Part shown: one piece after another, positions 15,177-22,954 of the stretch
How the letters are laid out: each line of letters begins with the position of its first letter
Position numbering within the stretch: the stretch's first letter is position 1
NCBI RefSeq assembly: GCF_030646155.1
Contig: NZ_JAUTDN010000010.1
Coordinates: 1-64,000 of the forward strand
DNA length: 64,000 bases
DNA from: Conexibacter sp. CPCC 205762
GTDB taxonomy: Bacteria; Actinomycetota; Thermoleophilia; Solirubrobacterales; Solirubrobacteraceae
Direction of reading: 5' to 3'
The notes under the pieces: generated by a model
The model's database searches: none
Seen by the model: only the letters and a program-made list of their open reading frames with translations
Told to the model about the DNA's origin: nothing
Translations under genes and position numbers: made by a program

Positions 15177-16804
15177 CCGTCCTCACGAGCGTGCTGATCG
15201 CGGTCGCGGCGCTCGTCGCGCTCGGCACCGCCTCGCACATGCTGCTGCACGTCTTCCAGCAGGAGCATTACGAGGCGCGCCGGCTCTACCTGTGGGTCAG
15301 CCAGGCGTATGGGGTGCGGTTGGCGCTGCCGGAGGCGGGCCTGCTGTTCGTCGGCGCGCTCGCGTCGGCGCTCGCGGGCGGCTCTGAGCCGGCGCTCGGC
15401 GTGATCCTCGCGATCGTGCTGGTGGCGCTGACGGCCCGCTACGCGCAGCGGGTCTGGACGCGCGAGCAGATCAAGCCGCTCGTCTTCACGCCGCGCGCCA
15501 GACGGCTGTTCGGCCTCCAGCTCGCGCTCGGCGCGCTGCTGCTGGCGATCGTCGTCGCGCTCGGCGGCAGCGGCGAGTTCGCCCCCGCCGCCACCGGCGC
15601 CGTCGGCGCGCTGCTGCTGCTGCTCGCGCCGTGGCTGCTGGGCGGCGTCGTCAACCGGCTGCTGAGACCGGTGCAGCAGGCCGACAACCGCCGCTTCGTG
15701 CGCAGAGCCGAGCAGCGGCTGCGCGAGGTCAGACCGCTCGTCGTCGGCATCACCGGCTCCTACGGCAAGACGACGACGAAGGCGTGCGTGGCGGCGGTGC
15801 TCGACCTGCTCGGCCCGTCGTATCCGACGCCGGCGTCGTTCAACTCGCAGCTCGGCGTCGTGCGCGCGATCAACGAGGGACTGCAGCCGACGCACCAGTC
15901 GTTCGTCGTCGAGATGGGCGCCTATCGCCGCGGCGACGTGCAGGACCTCTGCGACCTCGTCCACCCGCGCGCCGGCGTGCTGACGGCGATCGGCCCGGCC
16001 CACCTGGAGCGGTTCGGCTCGCTCGACGTGACCGAGCAGGCGAAGGGCGAGCTGGCCGACGCGATCCCCGCCGAGGGCCTCTTCGTCACGCGCGCCGACG
16101 ACGAGCGCTGCCTGCGCGTCGCGCGCACCCGCGCCGCCGGCCGCGTGCTGCTGTTCGCGCCCGCGCCGCATCCCGAGGCCGACCTGTGGGCCGAGGGGAT
16201 CCGCCTGCAGGACGGCCGCTCGATCTTCACCGTCGTCGTCAGAGCCGGCGTCGCCGGGGACGACGAGCAGCGCGCCGAGGTGCGCGCGAGACTGCTCGGC
16301 GAGCACAACGTCGCCAACCTGCTGGCGGCCGCCGCCGTCGGGCTCGGCGAGGGGCTGGCGCTGGCCGACGTCGCGCGCGCGCTCGGCAAGGTCCCGCCGC
16401 CCGACCACCGGCTCGCGCCGATCGTCAACAGAGCAGCCGGCGTCGTCGTGATCGACGACTCCTACAACGCCAACCCGGAGGGCGCCGCCGCCGCGCTCGG
16501 CGTGCTGCGCGACCATCCCGCGACGCGCCGCCTGCTGGTGACGCCGGGGATGGTCGAGCTGGGCGAGCGCGAGCGCGAGGAGAACCGCCGCCTCGGCGAG
16601 CTGGCCGCCGCCGTCGCCGACGTCGCCGTGCTGATCGGCCCGCGCGGCGAGGACGTGCGCGCCGGGATGCTCGCCGCCGGCGCGCGTGAGGAGCAGCTGC
16701 ACCACTTCCCCGACGGGCCGAGCGCGCACGCGAAGGTCGCCGAGCTGACGCGCGCCGGCGACGTCGTGCTGTTCGAGAACGACCTGCCCGACGTCTACGC
16801 CTAG
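15173..16804 (+). CDS. Membrane-anchored Mur-ligase-family enzyme (MurF-like core)
   Basis: A 543-residue protein. Residues 1-165 contain about five hydrophobic segments (4-24, 52-70, 75-92, 114-132, 140-165). The Mur ligase ATP-binding domain begins near 185 with P-loop GSYGKTTTK (195-203), followed by MGAYRRGDVQDL and GPAHLERFGS. A C-terminal domain has VVVIDDSYNANPEGAAAALG. MurF joins D-Ala-D-Ala to UDP-MurNAc-tripeptide, but here the usual N-terminal UDP-substrate domain is replaced by membrane helices, so the acceptor may be lipid-linked or different. This layout recalls the poly-gamma-glutamate ligase CapB/PgsB. It is coupled to the hydrolase by an ATGA overlap. Confidence 0.8.
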   Translation: MTVLTSVLIAVAALVALGTASHMLLHVFQQEHYEARRLYLWVSQAYGVRLALPEAGLLFVGALASALAGGSEPALGVILAIVLVALTARYAQRVWTREQIKPLVFTPRARRLFGLQLALGALLLAIVVALGGSGEFAPAATGAVGALLLLLAPWLLGGVVNRLLRPVQQADNRRFVRRAEQRLREVRPLVVGITGSYGKTTTKACVAAVLDLLGPSYPTPASFNSQLGVVRAINEGLQPTHQSFVVEMGAYRRGDVQDLCDLVHPRAGVLTAIGPAHLERFGSLDVTEQAKGELADAIPAEGLFVTRADDERCLRVARTRAAGRVLLFAPAPHPEADLWAEGIRLQDGRSIFTVVVRAGVAGDDEQRAEVRARLLGEHNVANLLAAAAVGLGEGLALADVARALGKVPPPDHRLAPIVNRAAGVVVIDDSYNANPEGAAAALGVLRDHPATRRLLVTPGMVELGEREREENRRLGELAAAVADVAVLIGPRGEDVRAGMLAAGAREEQLHHFPDGPSAHAKVAELTRAGDVVLFENDLPDVYA

Positions 16805-16817
16805 CGAGCGCGTCGCG

Positions 16818-16837
16818 GCCGGCGCTGGCACGCCGGC
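16818..16837 (+). terminator. GC-rich hairpin after the Mur-ligase-like gene
   Basis: GCCGGCG pairs with CGCCGGC around a 6-base loop, 14 bases after the stop codon. There is no U tract. Confidence 0.4.
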
Positions 16838-16901
16838 GCTCGACCGCGTGGCCGGCGCGGGTCGACGGCCGGGCGGCCGACCTTGCTACGGTCGGTGACC
16901 C

Positions 16902-17942
16902 GTGCTCGTGCTCGCAGACGTCTCCCCCGAGCGTCTCAGATCGGTGTGCGGAGACGATCCGGGCCGTATCTGCCGGACGCTTCTCGACGCCACCGACAAC
17001 CGGACGCTCGCAGAGGTCGGCGATTGGCTGGTCGGTCCGCCGCTGCGGATCCTGCTGATCCTCGTCCTCGCGATGATCGTGAACCGGATCGCCCGCCGGG
17101 CGGTCAAGCGGACCCTGCGCGGGATCGCCTCCGGCGGTGTGCGCGAGCGCCTCGGCGCGCTCGGCCGGCGAACCCCGATCCCGCTGCTGGAGCAGGAGAC
17201 GCAGGAGCTGAGCATCCGCGCCGAGCAGCGCGCCAGCGCGCTCTCCGGCGTGCTGCGCAGCATCGTCTCGTTCGTGATCTTCGCGATCGCCGGCTTCATG
17301 ATCCTCGACGAGCTGGGCGTCAACCTCGCGCCGCTGCTGGCCGGCGCCGGCGTCGTCGGTCTCGCGATCGGCTTCGGCTCCCAGGCGCTCGTCAGGGACT
17401 TCCTCTCCGGCATGTTCATCCTGATCGAGGACCAGTTCGGCGTCGGTGACGTCGTCGACCTCGACGGCGTCACGAGCGGCACGGTCGAGGCGATCTCGCT
17501 GCGCACGACGCAGCTGCGCTCGGTCGAGGGAACCGTCTGGCACGTGCCCAACGGCGAGATCCGCCGCGTCGGCAACATGTCGAAGCACTGGTCGCGCGCC
17601 GTGCTCGACATAGACGTCGCCTACGGGACCGACATCGACCACGCGCGCGGCGTGATCAAGCAGGTCGCCGACGAGGTCTGGAGAGCGTCCGACGTGGTGC
17701 TGGAAGAGCCCGAGGTGCAGGGCGTCGAGAGACTCGGCGCCTCCGGCGTGACGATCCGCCTGCTGGTCAAGACGACGCCGTCGCAGCAGTGGGAGACGAG
17801 CCGTGTCCTGCGCGAGCGGATCAAGCTCGCCTTCGACGCCGCCGGCATCGAGATCCCCTTCCCGCAGCAGACCGTCTGGTACCGCAGCGAGACCCCGGCG
17901 GCTGGCGCCGCCGACGGCAACGGCGACGCCGCCGCCGGCTGA
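16902..17942 (+). CDS. MscS-family mechanosensitive channel
   Basis: A 346-residue inner-membrane protein that should open under membrane tension to release solutes. Hydrophobic segments lie near 42-62 and 115-140. The pore helix TM3 and following region read PLLAGAGVVGLAIGFGSQAL and VRDFLSGMFILIEDQFGVGD, the strongest MscS signature. The cytoplasmic beta domain and mixed domain follow. TACGGT lies 9 bases before the GTG, so the transcript may be almost leaderless. The gene stands alone. Confidence 0.88.
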   Translation: MLVLADVSPERLRSVCGDDPGRICRTLLDATDNRTLAEVGDWLVGPPLRILLILVLAMIVNRIARRAVKRTLRGIASGGVRERLGALGRRTPIPLLEQETQELSIRAEQRASALSGVLRSIVSFVIFAIAGFMILDELGVNLAPLLAGAGVVGLAIGFGSQALVRDFLSGMFILIEDQFGVGDVVDLDGVTSGTVEAISLRTTQLRSVEGTVWHVPNGEIRRVGNMSKHWSRAVLDIDVAYGTDIDHARGVIKQVADEVWRASDVVLEEPEVQGVERLGASGVTIRLLVKTTPSQQWETSRVLRERIKLAFDAAGIEIPFPQQTVWYRSETPAAGAADGNGDAAAG

Positions 17943-17993
17943 GCGCGCGCCGCGGGCGCGTCGGGCGCACGACGCGCCTGATTCGACGCGGCT

Positions 17994-18046
17994 GTTCGCG
18001 ATAATATGGTTACAACCATAATGTTTGTACTACTATTATTGCGAAC
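17994..18046 (+). promoter_or_regulatory. Nested palindromes over the promoter of the second ATPase gene
   Basis: An outer inverted repeat, GTTCGCGATAAT (17994-18005) and ATTATTGCGAAC (18035-18046), has one mismatch and ends exactly at the ATG. Inside it is TATGGTT-AC-AACCATA (18005-18020). TTACAA (18010-18015) and TATTAT (18034-18039) form a plausible promoter with 18-base spacing, giving a leaderless transcript. The inner palindrome sits on the -35 element. This very AT-rich block is probably an operator. Confidence 0.55.
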
Positions 18047-19480
18047 ATGGCCCGGCGCTTCTTCAACCGCGACGAGGAGCTGGCCGCGCTCGACCGGCGC
18101 TGGGCGTCGGACCGCGGCGAGTTCCTGATCGTCTACGGTCGCCGGCGCGTCGGCAAGAGCCGCCTCATCACGCACTGGGGCGAGCAGCGCCGCCACCTCT
18201 ACATAGAGGCGACCGCGGGCAGCGAGAGCGACCAGCTCGCCGACGTCAGCATCGAGCTGGCGCGCGTCACCGGCCGCTCGCTCCACGCCGAGCAGCCGCT
18301 GACGAGCTGGCGCGCCGTCTTCGCCGCCTTCGACGAGCTGCTCGACGACGGCCCGATCGCGATCACGCTCGACGAGTTCCAGTTCGTCGCGCGCGGCAAC
18401 CAGGAGATCGGCTCGCTGATCAACCGCTTCGTCAGCAGACACCAGGACGATCCGCGGCTGCTGCTGGTCATCTCCGGCAGCGACGTCTCCTTCTTCGAGC
18501 GCGAGCTGCTCGGCTATGCCGCCGTCACCTACGGCCGCCGCACCGGCTCGCTTCACCTGCGCCCGTTCGGCTGCTTCGAGATCGCCCCGTTCGTGCCCGA
18601 CTGGTCCGTCGCCGACCAGATCCGCGCCTGGGCGGTCTGGGGCGGGATGCCGTTCTACCTCGCCGAGATCGACCCGGCGCTCGACCTCGGCGAGAACATC
18701 CTCCGCACGATCCTCGCGCCGGACGCGCTGCTGCGCAACGAGCCCGCGTTCCTGTTCGCGCAGGAGTCGCGCATCCGCGAGCGCGACGGGTACATCTCCG
18801 CGCTGCGGGCGATCGCGAGCGGGCAGACGCGGCTGGTCGAGATCGCCGAGCGGGTCCAGCGCTCCCCGACCGACACCCGCGGCTTCCTCGAGACGCTGGA
18901 GCAGATGAACCTCGTCGAGCGGCAGCGACCGGTCGGAAGACGGGTCGGCAAGAAGGTCTCGTACGCGATCACCGACCCGTTCCTGCGCTTCTGGTTCCGC
19001 TTCGTCGCCCCCTTCGAGAGCCGCCTCTACAGCGAGGAGGCCGCCCGCCGGCACCTGCGCGAGACGATCCTGCCCGCGCTCGACCAGTTCGTCTCGCGCG
19101 ACGCGTTCGAGGAGGTCTGCCAGCGCTGGGCGCTGGAGCACGTGCCGGGCGCGACCGAGGTCGGGCGCTGGTGGGGCTCCAAGCGCGTGCGCACGCCCGA
19201 GGGCCTGCGCAACCGCCAGTACGAGGCCGACGTCGCCGCGCTCGACCCCGACGGACGGCTCGTCGCGCTCGGCTCGTGCAAGTGGAGCGACGGCGACCAC
19301 GACGCCGGCGAGCTGGACAAGCTCGAGACCGTCGCGACGCTGATGGGCGCCGACACGGCCCCGCCGCTGTACTTCTTCGACCGCAGCGGCTTCTCGCCGC
19401 GGCTGCGCGAGCTCGCGCGCGAGCGCGACGACGTGCGGCTCGTCACGACCGCCGAGCTCGCGACCGGCTCCGGCGGCTAG
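18047..19480 (+). CDS. ATPase with C-terminal DUF234 nuclease-like domain
   Basis: A 477-residue protein of the archaeal-type ATPase/DUF234 class. Walker A is GRRRVGKS (31-38) and Walker B is AITLDEF with Asp109-Glu110. A sensor-like segment LLLVISGSDVSFFEREL follows. A winged helix is likely at about 245-310 (ending GKKVSYAITDPFLRFW). The C-terminus carries a pattern like PD-(D/E)xK nucleases: Glu355, YEADVAAL with Asp395, and GSCKWS with Lys412. The Lys is kept, so nuclease activity is possible. Proteins of this class are thought to act on DNA, but their role is unsettled. It is a single gene, ending four bases inside the convergent secreted protein gene. Confidence 0.8.
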   Translation: MARRFFNRDEELAALDRRWASDRGEFLIVYGRRRVGKSRLITHWGEQRRHLYIEATAGSESDQLADVSIELARVTGRSLHAEQPLTSWRAVFAAFDELLDDGPIAITLDEFQFVARGNQEIGSLINRFVSRHQDDPRLLLVISGSDVSFFERELLGYAAVTYGRRTGSLHLRPFGCFEIAPFVPDWSVADQIRAWAVWGGMPFYLAEIDPALDLGENILRTILAPDALLRNEPAFLFAQESRIRERDGYISALRAIASGQTRLVEIAERVQRSPTDTRGFLETLEQMNLVERQRPVGRRVGKKVSYAITDPFLRFWFRFVAPFESRLYSEEAARRHLRETILPALDQFVSRDAFEEVCQRWALEHVPGATEVGRWWGSKRVRTPEGLRNRQYEADVAALDPDGRLVALGSCKWSDGDHDAGELDKLETVATLMGADTAPPLYFFDRSGFSPRLRELARERDDVRLVTTAELATGSGG

Positions 19481-20280
19481 TTCCCGACGCGGACGCCTCT
19501 CAGCGTGTAGACGATCGTCTGGCCGCGGCAGCCGGCGAAGCGGCCGCGGCGCGTGAGCTCGAACTCGACGGTCGTCTCCCCCTGGATCCGGTTGGCGCGG
19601 GTGGCGACCGTGTCGCCGATCCACTCGTCGCCGGCGACCCAGAACATCTGCTGCAGACCGACGTGGTAGCCGCCCGGAACCTCCTGTCCGGTGCGGGTGT
19701 AACAGGCAGCAGAACCTGCGTTGACGTTGTCGACGTACATGTCGCGCCACATCGCCGTGTCGTAGCGCTCGCCGCGGCCGGTGACGATGGTGTTGCAGGC
19801 GTAGTAGTCGCACTTCGGCCGCATCCGCCAGCGCACGCGGATCTTCGGGAGGTTGACCTTGCGCGGCGTCATCTGAACTCTCCAGAGGCCGTCGACGCGC
19901 GTGCCCTCCGTGGCGCCGAACTTCGCGCTGCGCGGAACCGAGATCGCGCCCCAGGTGGCGGAGCCGTCGCAATCGGGCGTGCGCCACGCGAAGGAGATGT
20001 CGAAGACGCCGGTGGCGCGCGGTGCGCGGACCTTCACCGACTCCTCCTCGCCGGCGGTCAGCGGGTAGGTGACGCCGTCGACCGTCACGGTGAAGTCGTC
20101 GACCTGCTGGGGCCGTTTGATCCCGTAGCCGATCGTGAACGGCTGGCCGGCCTTCACCTGGCCGTTGACGACGAGGCGGTTGATCCAGTCGCCGGGGCAC
20201 TCGCGCGCGCTCGCCGTCGGCGCGAGCAGCGCCAGCAGCGCCGCGGTCGCGACCGTCAAGCCGACAGACCATCTGAACAT
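19477..20280 (-). CDS. Secreted cysteine-containing protein, unknown function
   Basis: A 267-residue protein with a clear signal peptide (MFRWSVGLTVATAALLALLA, cleavage near ASA-RECPG). The mature part has about seven cysteines (ECPG, PDCD, PKCDYYACN, AACYTRTG, AGCRG), so disulfides are likely outside the cell. It is predicted beta-rich, with motifs such as FTIGYGIKRPQQ. I do not recognise a family. A GGGGAT-like ribosome binding site precedes the ATG. It overlaps the ATPase end by four bases but is on the opposite strand. Confidence 0.7.
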   Translation of the reverse strand: MFRWSVGLTVATAALLALLAPTASARECPGDWINRLVVNGQVKAGQPFTIGYGIKRPQQVDDFTVTVDGVTYPLTAGEEESVKVRAPRATGVFDISFAWRTPDCDGSATWGAISVPRSAKFGATEGTRVDGLWRVQMTPRKVNLPKIRVRWRMRPKCDYYACNTIVTGRGERYDTAMWRDMYVDNVNAGSAACYTRTGQEVPGGYHVGLQQMFWVAGDEWIGDTVATRANRIQGETTVEFELTRRGRFAGCRGQTIVYTLRGVRVGN

Positions 20281-20365
20281 CGCCCGATCCCCTTTGTCGT
20301 CACGTCGCCGCTGTCGCGGGCGAGGTTACGGCATGCGAGCGTTCACGCGCCTGGCTCGGCTCCCC

Positions 20366-21784
20366 CTAGTCCGGCGTCTCGACCTTCTCCAGCCGGCTCG
20401 TGTCCATCTCGACCGGCCCGGTCGCGAGCCGGCTGACGGCGTAGAGGACGACGCCGAGCGCCATCAGGCCGCCGGCGAACGGGAACGACGAGCCCGGCTG
20501 CTGCGTCAGCAGCACCGCGCAGATGACGGCGCCGACGACGGGGATGAAGCTCGGCGCTCTGAAGTGGTCGTGCTCGACCGGGTCTCTGCGCAGCATCAGC
20601 ACCGAGACGTTGACGAGGATGAAGACGCACAGCAGCAGTGTCACGGTCGTGTCGGCGAGCTTCTCGAGCGTGCCGATCGCGATCAGCAGCATGCACAGCG
20701 CGGTCGTGAAGACGATCGCCGCCAGCGGCGTGCGACGGCCCGCGTGGACGCCGCCGAAGAAGCGCGGCACGATCCCCTCACGGCTCATCCCGTAGACGAG
20801 CCGCGAGGCCATGATCATGTTGATCAGCGCGCCGTTGGCGACCGCGAACAGCGCGATCAGCGCGAACACCTTCGTGTCGATGTGGAGCGGGCCGCCCTTC
20901 GCGACCTCAAGCAGCGGGCCGGAGGAGCCGGCAAGCAGGTCGGTCGGGACCGCCATCGAGGCGAGCACGGTGACGGCCAGGTAGATCACGCCGGCGACGA
21001 GCAGGCCGCCGAACAGCGCGCGCGGGTAGTCGCGCTGCGGTCTCTCGGTCTCCTCCGCGACGTTGACCGAGTCCTCGAAGCCGATCAGCGCGTAGAAGGC
21101 GAGCGCGGCGCCGGCGAGGATCGCGATCGGGACCGACTCGCCGCTCTTGAACTCGAACGCGCGGCCGGGGTCGCCCTCGCCGTTGAAGACGGTCGCGGCG
21201 GCGATCACGGCGATCAGCACGAGGCCGCACAGCTCGATCGTCGTGAGGACGATGTTGAGCTTGACCGACTCCGAGATGCCGCGGAAGTTGATCAGCGCGA
21301 CGACGACGATGAAGACGAGCGCCGCCGTCACCGTCGGCACCGAGACGAACTGCTCGAGGTAGTCGCCGCCGAACGCGGTCGACAGCGTCGCCGCCGAGGT
21401 GATGCCGGAGCACATCACCGCGAAGGCGACGAGGAAGGTCACGAACGGCGCTCTGAACGCCTTGTTGACGTAGAGCGCGGCGCCGGCCGCACGCGGGTAC
21501 TTGGTGACCAGCTCGGCATAGGCGAACGCGGTCAGGAAGGCGAGCACGAGCGCGACCCCGAACGAGGCCCAGATCGCCCCGCCGACACGCCCGCCGACCT
21601 CGCCGACGAGCGCGTAGATGCCCGCGCCGAGCACGTCGCCGACGACGAAGAAGAGCAGCATGTTGCGGCCGATCGCCTTCTTCAGCGGGGTCCGCTCGGC
21701 CTGTCCGGCCTCCATCCCCGCAGTGCCGCCGGCATGCATCGGCCGGCCGCCGCCGGGCTGCAGCGTTCTCCTGATCGCTCCCAT
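20366..21784 (-). CDS. APC-superfamily amino acid permease
   Basis: A 472-residue inner-membrane transporter with about 12 hydrophobic helices. TM1 has the unwound substrate motif GDVLGAGIYALVGEVGG, typical of amino acid-polyamine-organocation carriers. TM6 (ILAGAALAFYALIGFEDSVN) carries the second conserved region, followed by VAEETERPQRDYPRALFGG, a common APC loop. The N-terminus before KKAIGRNMLLFFVV is longer than needed, and an internal start at Met24 (MEAGQAERTPLKK) is possible. The substrate is not evident. It stands alone on the minus strand. Confidence 0.85.
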   Translation of the reverse strand: MGAIRRTLQPGGGRPMHAGGTAGMEAGQAERTPLKKAIGRNMLLFFVVGDVLGAGIYALVGEVGGRVGGAIWASFGVALVLAFLTAFAYAELVTKYPRAAGAALYVNKAFRAPFVTFLVAFAVMCSGITSAATLSTAFGGDYLEQFVSVPTVTAALVFIVVVALINFRGISESVKLNIVLTTIELCGLVLIAVIAAATVFNGEGDPGRAFEFKSGESVPIAILAGAALAFYALIGFEDSVNVAEETERPQRDYPRALFGGLLVAGVIYLAVTVLASMAVPTDLLAGSSGPLLEVAKGGPLHIDTKVFALIALFAVANGALINMIMASRLVYGMSREGIVPRFFGGVHAGRRTPLAAIVFTTALCMLLIAIGTLEKLADTTVTLLLCVFILVNVSVLMLRRDPVEHDHFRAPSFIPVVGAVICAVLLTQQPGSSFPFAGGLMALGVVLYAVSRLATGPVEMDTSRLEKVETPD

Positions 21785-21820
21785 GCCGGGACGCTACCCC
21801 CGATTCCGGGGGCGCATCCG

Positions 21821-22954
21821 TCAGGAGCGGAAGACCGGCACGCGCTGCTCGCGCGTCGTGCCGTCGCGCATCCGCGCCCGCAGCACGACGTCGCCGGTCG
21901 TGAAGACGCCGTCCCACAGCGCCGCGACCAGGTGGTCGCGCGGCGAGGGCGTCAACGTGCGTACGTCGCGCGGGCTGAGGACCGTGACGGAGACGACGTC
22001 CGGATGCGCCTCGGCGACGAGCATCGTGCGGCCGTCGGCGAGTCGCAGGGCGCGCGTGCGCGCGGGCTCGCCGCTGCTGAGCCAGGCCGAGGCGGAGCTG
22101 CTCGCAAAGGCGCGCAAGGGCCGCTGCGGCGTCGGGTCGCCCTCCCCCAGGTTGTTCGCGCACGCGGCGCCGCCCCAGTTGAGCGCCGACAGCGTGTCGA
22201 GCCGTTCGTCGACGATGCCGGCGCGGCCGCCGACGAGCGGCGCGAACGAGTGGATGCAGCCGCGCGGCCCCTGGCCCTCGCTCGGGAAGCCCCACGGCAG
22301 GCCGCCAGCCGGGTCCGCGACGCGGTACTCCGCTCTCGCCGCCCGCTCCTGCGCGCGGCTGCCCACCTTCAGCATCGCTCTGTCGCCGGCGTACGGGCCG
22401 CTCCAGTGGATCGTCTGCAGCGCCTGCGGCTCGCCGCCGGCCGGCGGGTCGCTGATGCGCGTCGTGTAGCTGTCCGGCGCCGCCCACGGCGTCGGCGCGT
22501 TCGGCGGGCCGCACTCCTCCGGGGCGGCGTCGCTGACCGGGCTGACAGGCCGGAAGCGGTTGCGGCCGTCGATCCAGCCGAGCTGCCCGCGCCAGCGGCG
22601 CAGCAGCTGCGCGCAGACGTTGACGGGACGCAGCAGCACTCTCCCGTTCGGCTCGCGCCACGTCATCCGCAGACGCGTCACGCGCAGCACCCAGCCGGGG
22701 CCGCCGTCGGGGTCGGCGGCGCGCGCGACGACCCGCGACCGGCCGACCGCTTTCGCGCCGCGCCGTGGCTGCGCGGGCCGCAGCGCCGGAGCGGTCAGCG
22801 GACGGCTCGTCGTCCCACGCGCCGGCGCGGCGGCGGCGTGGCCGTGGGCGCCGCGTGCCTGCGGCTCCTCCAGCAGTCGCAGCGCGACCGCGCCGGCGAC
22901 AGCCAGCAGCACGCCGCAGAGCCCGCCGAGCAGCAGCAGCCGTCCCGTTCTCAT
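21821..22954 (-). CDS. Single-pass membrane protein, partner in the sigma-factor operon
   Basis: A 377-residue protein of unknown function starting MRTGRLLLLGGLCGVLLAVA. This segment is a membrane anchor or signal, followed by an Ala/Pro/Arg linker and an external domain with cysteines (NVCAQLL, EECGPPN, RGCIHSF, AACANN). I chose the ATG that overlaps the upstream stop as ATGA and has AGGGGAG at proper spacing. Another ATG nine bases earlier sits directly on that sequence. Its C-terminal 90 residues (VTVLSPRDVRTLTPSPRDHL) resemble those of the preceding gene product, so the two share a domain. Confidence 0.65.
   Translation of the reverse strand: MRTGRLLLLGGLCGVLLAVAGAVALRLLEEPQARGAHGHAAAAPARGTTSRPLTAPALRPAQPRRGAKAVGRSRVVARAADPDGGPGWVLRVTRLRMTWREPNGRVLLRPVNVCAQLLRRWRGQLGWIDGRNRFRPVSPVSDAAPEECGPPNAPTPWAAPDSYTTRISDPPAGGEPQALQTIHWSGPYAGDRAMLKVGSRAQERAARAEYRVADPAGGLPWGFPSEGQGPRGCIHSFAPLVGGRAGIVDERLDTLSALNWGGAACANNLGEGDPTPQRPLRAFASSSASAWLSSGEPARTRALRLADGRTMLVAEAHPDVVSVTVLSPRDVRTLTPSPRDHLVAALWDGVFTTGDVVLRARMRDGTTREQRVPVFRS

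Noticed and set aside
13100-16804. Very long open frames such as 13100-15170 on the plus strand opposite the ligases, and 2087-3946 opposite the secreted proteins
   Set aside because: Their translations are Arg/Ala/Gly/Asp-rich without domains and lie opposite clearly recognised genes. High GC makes stop codons rare in these frames.
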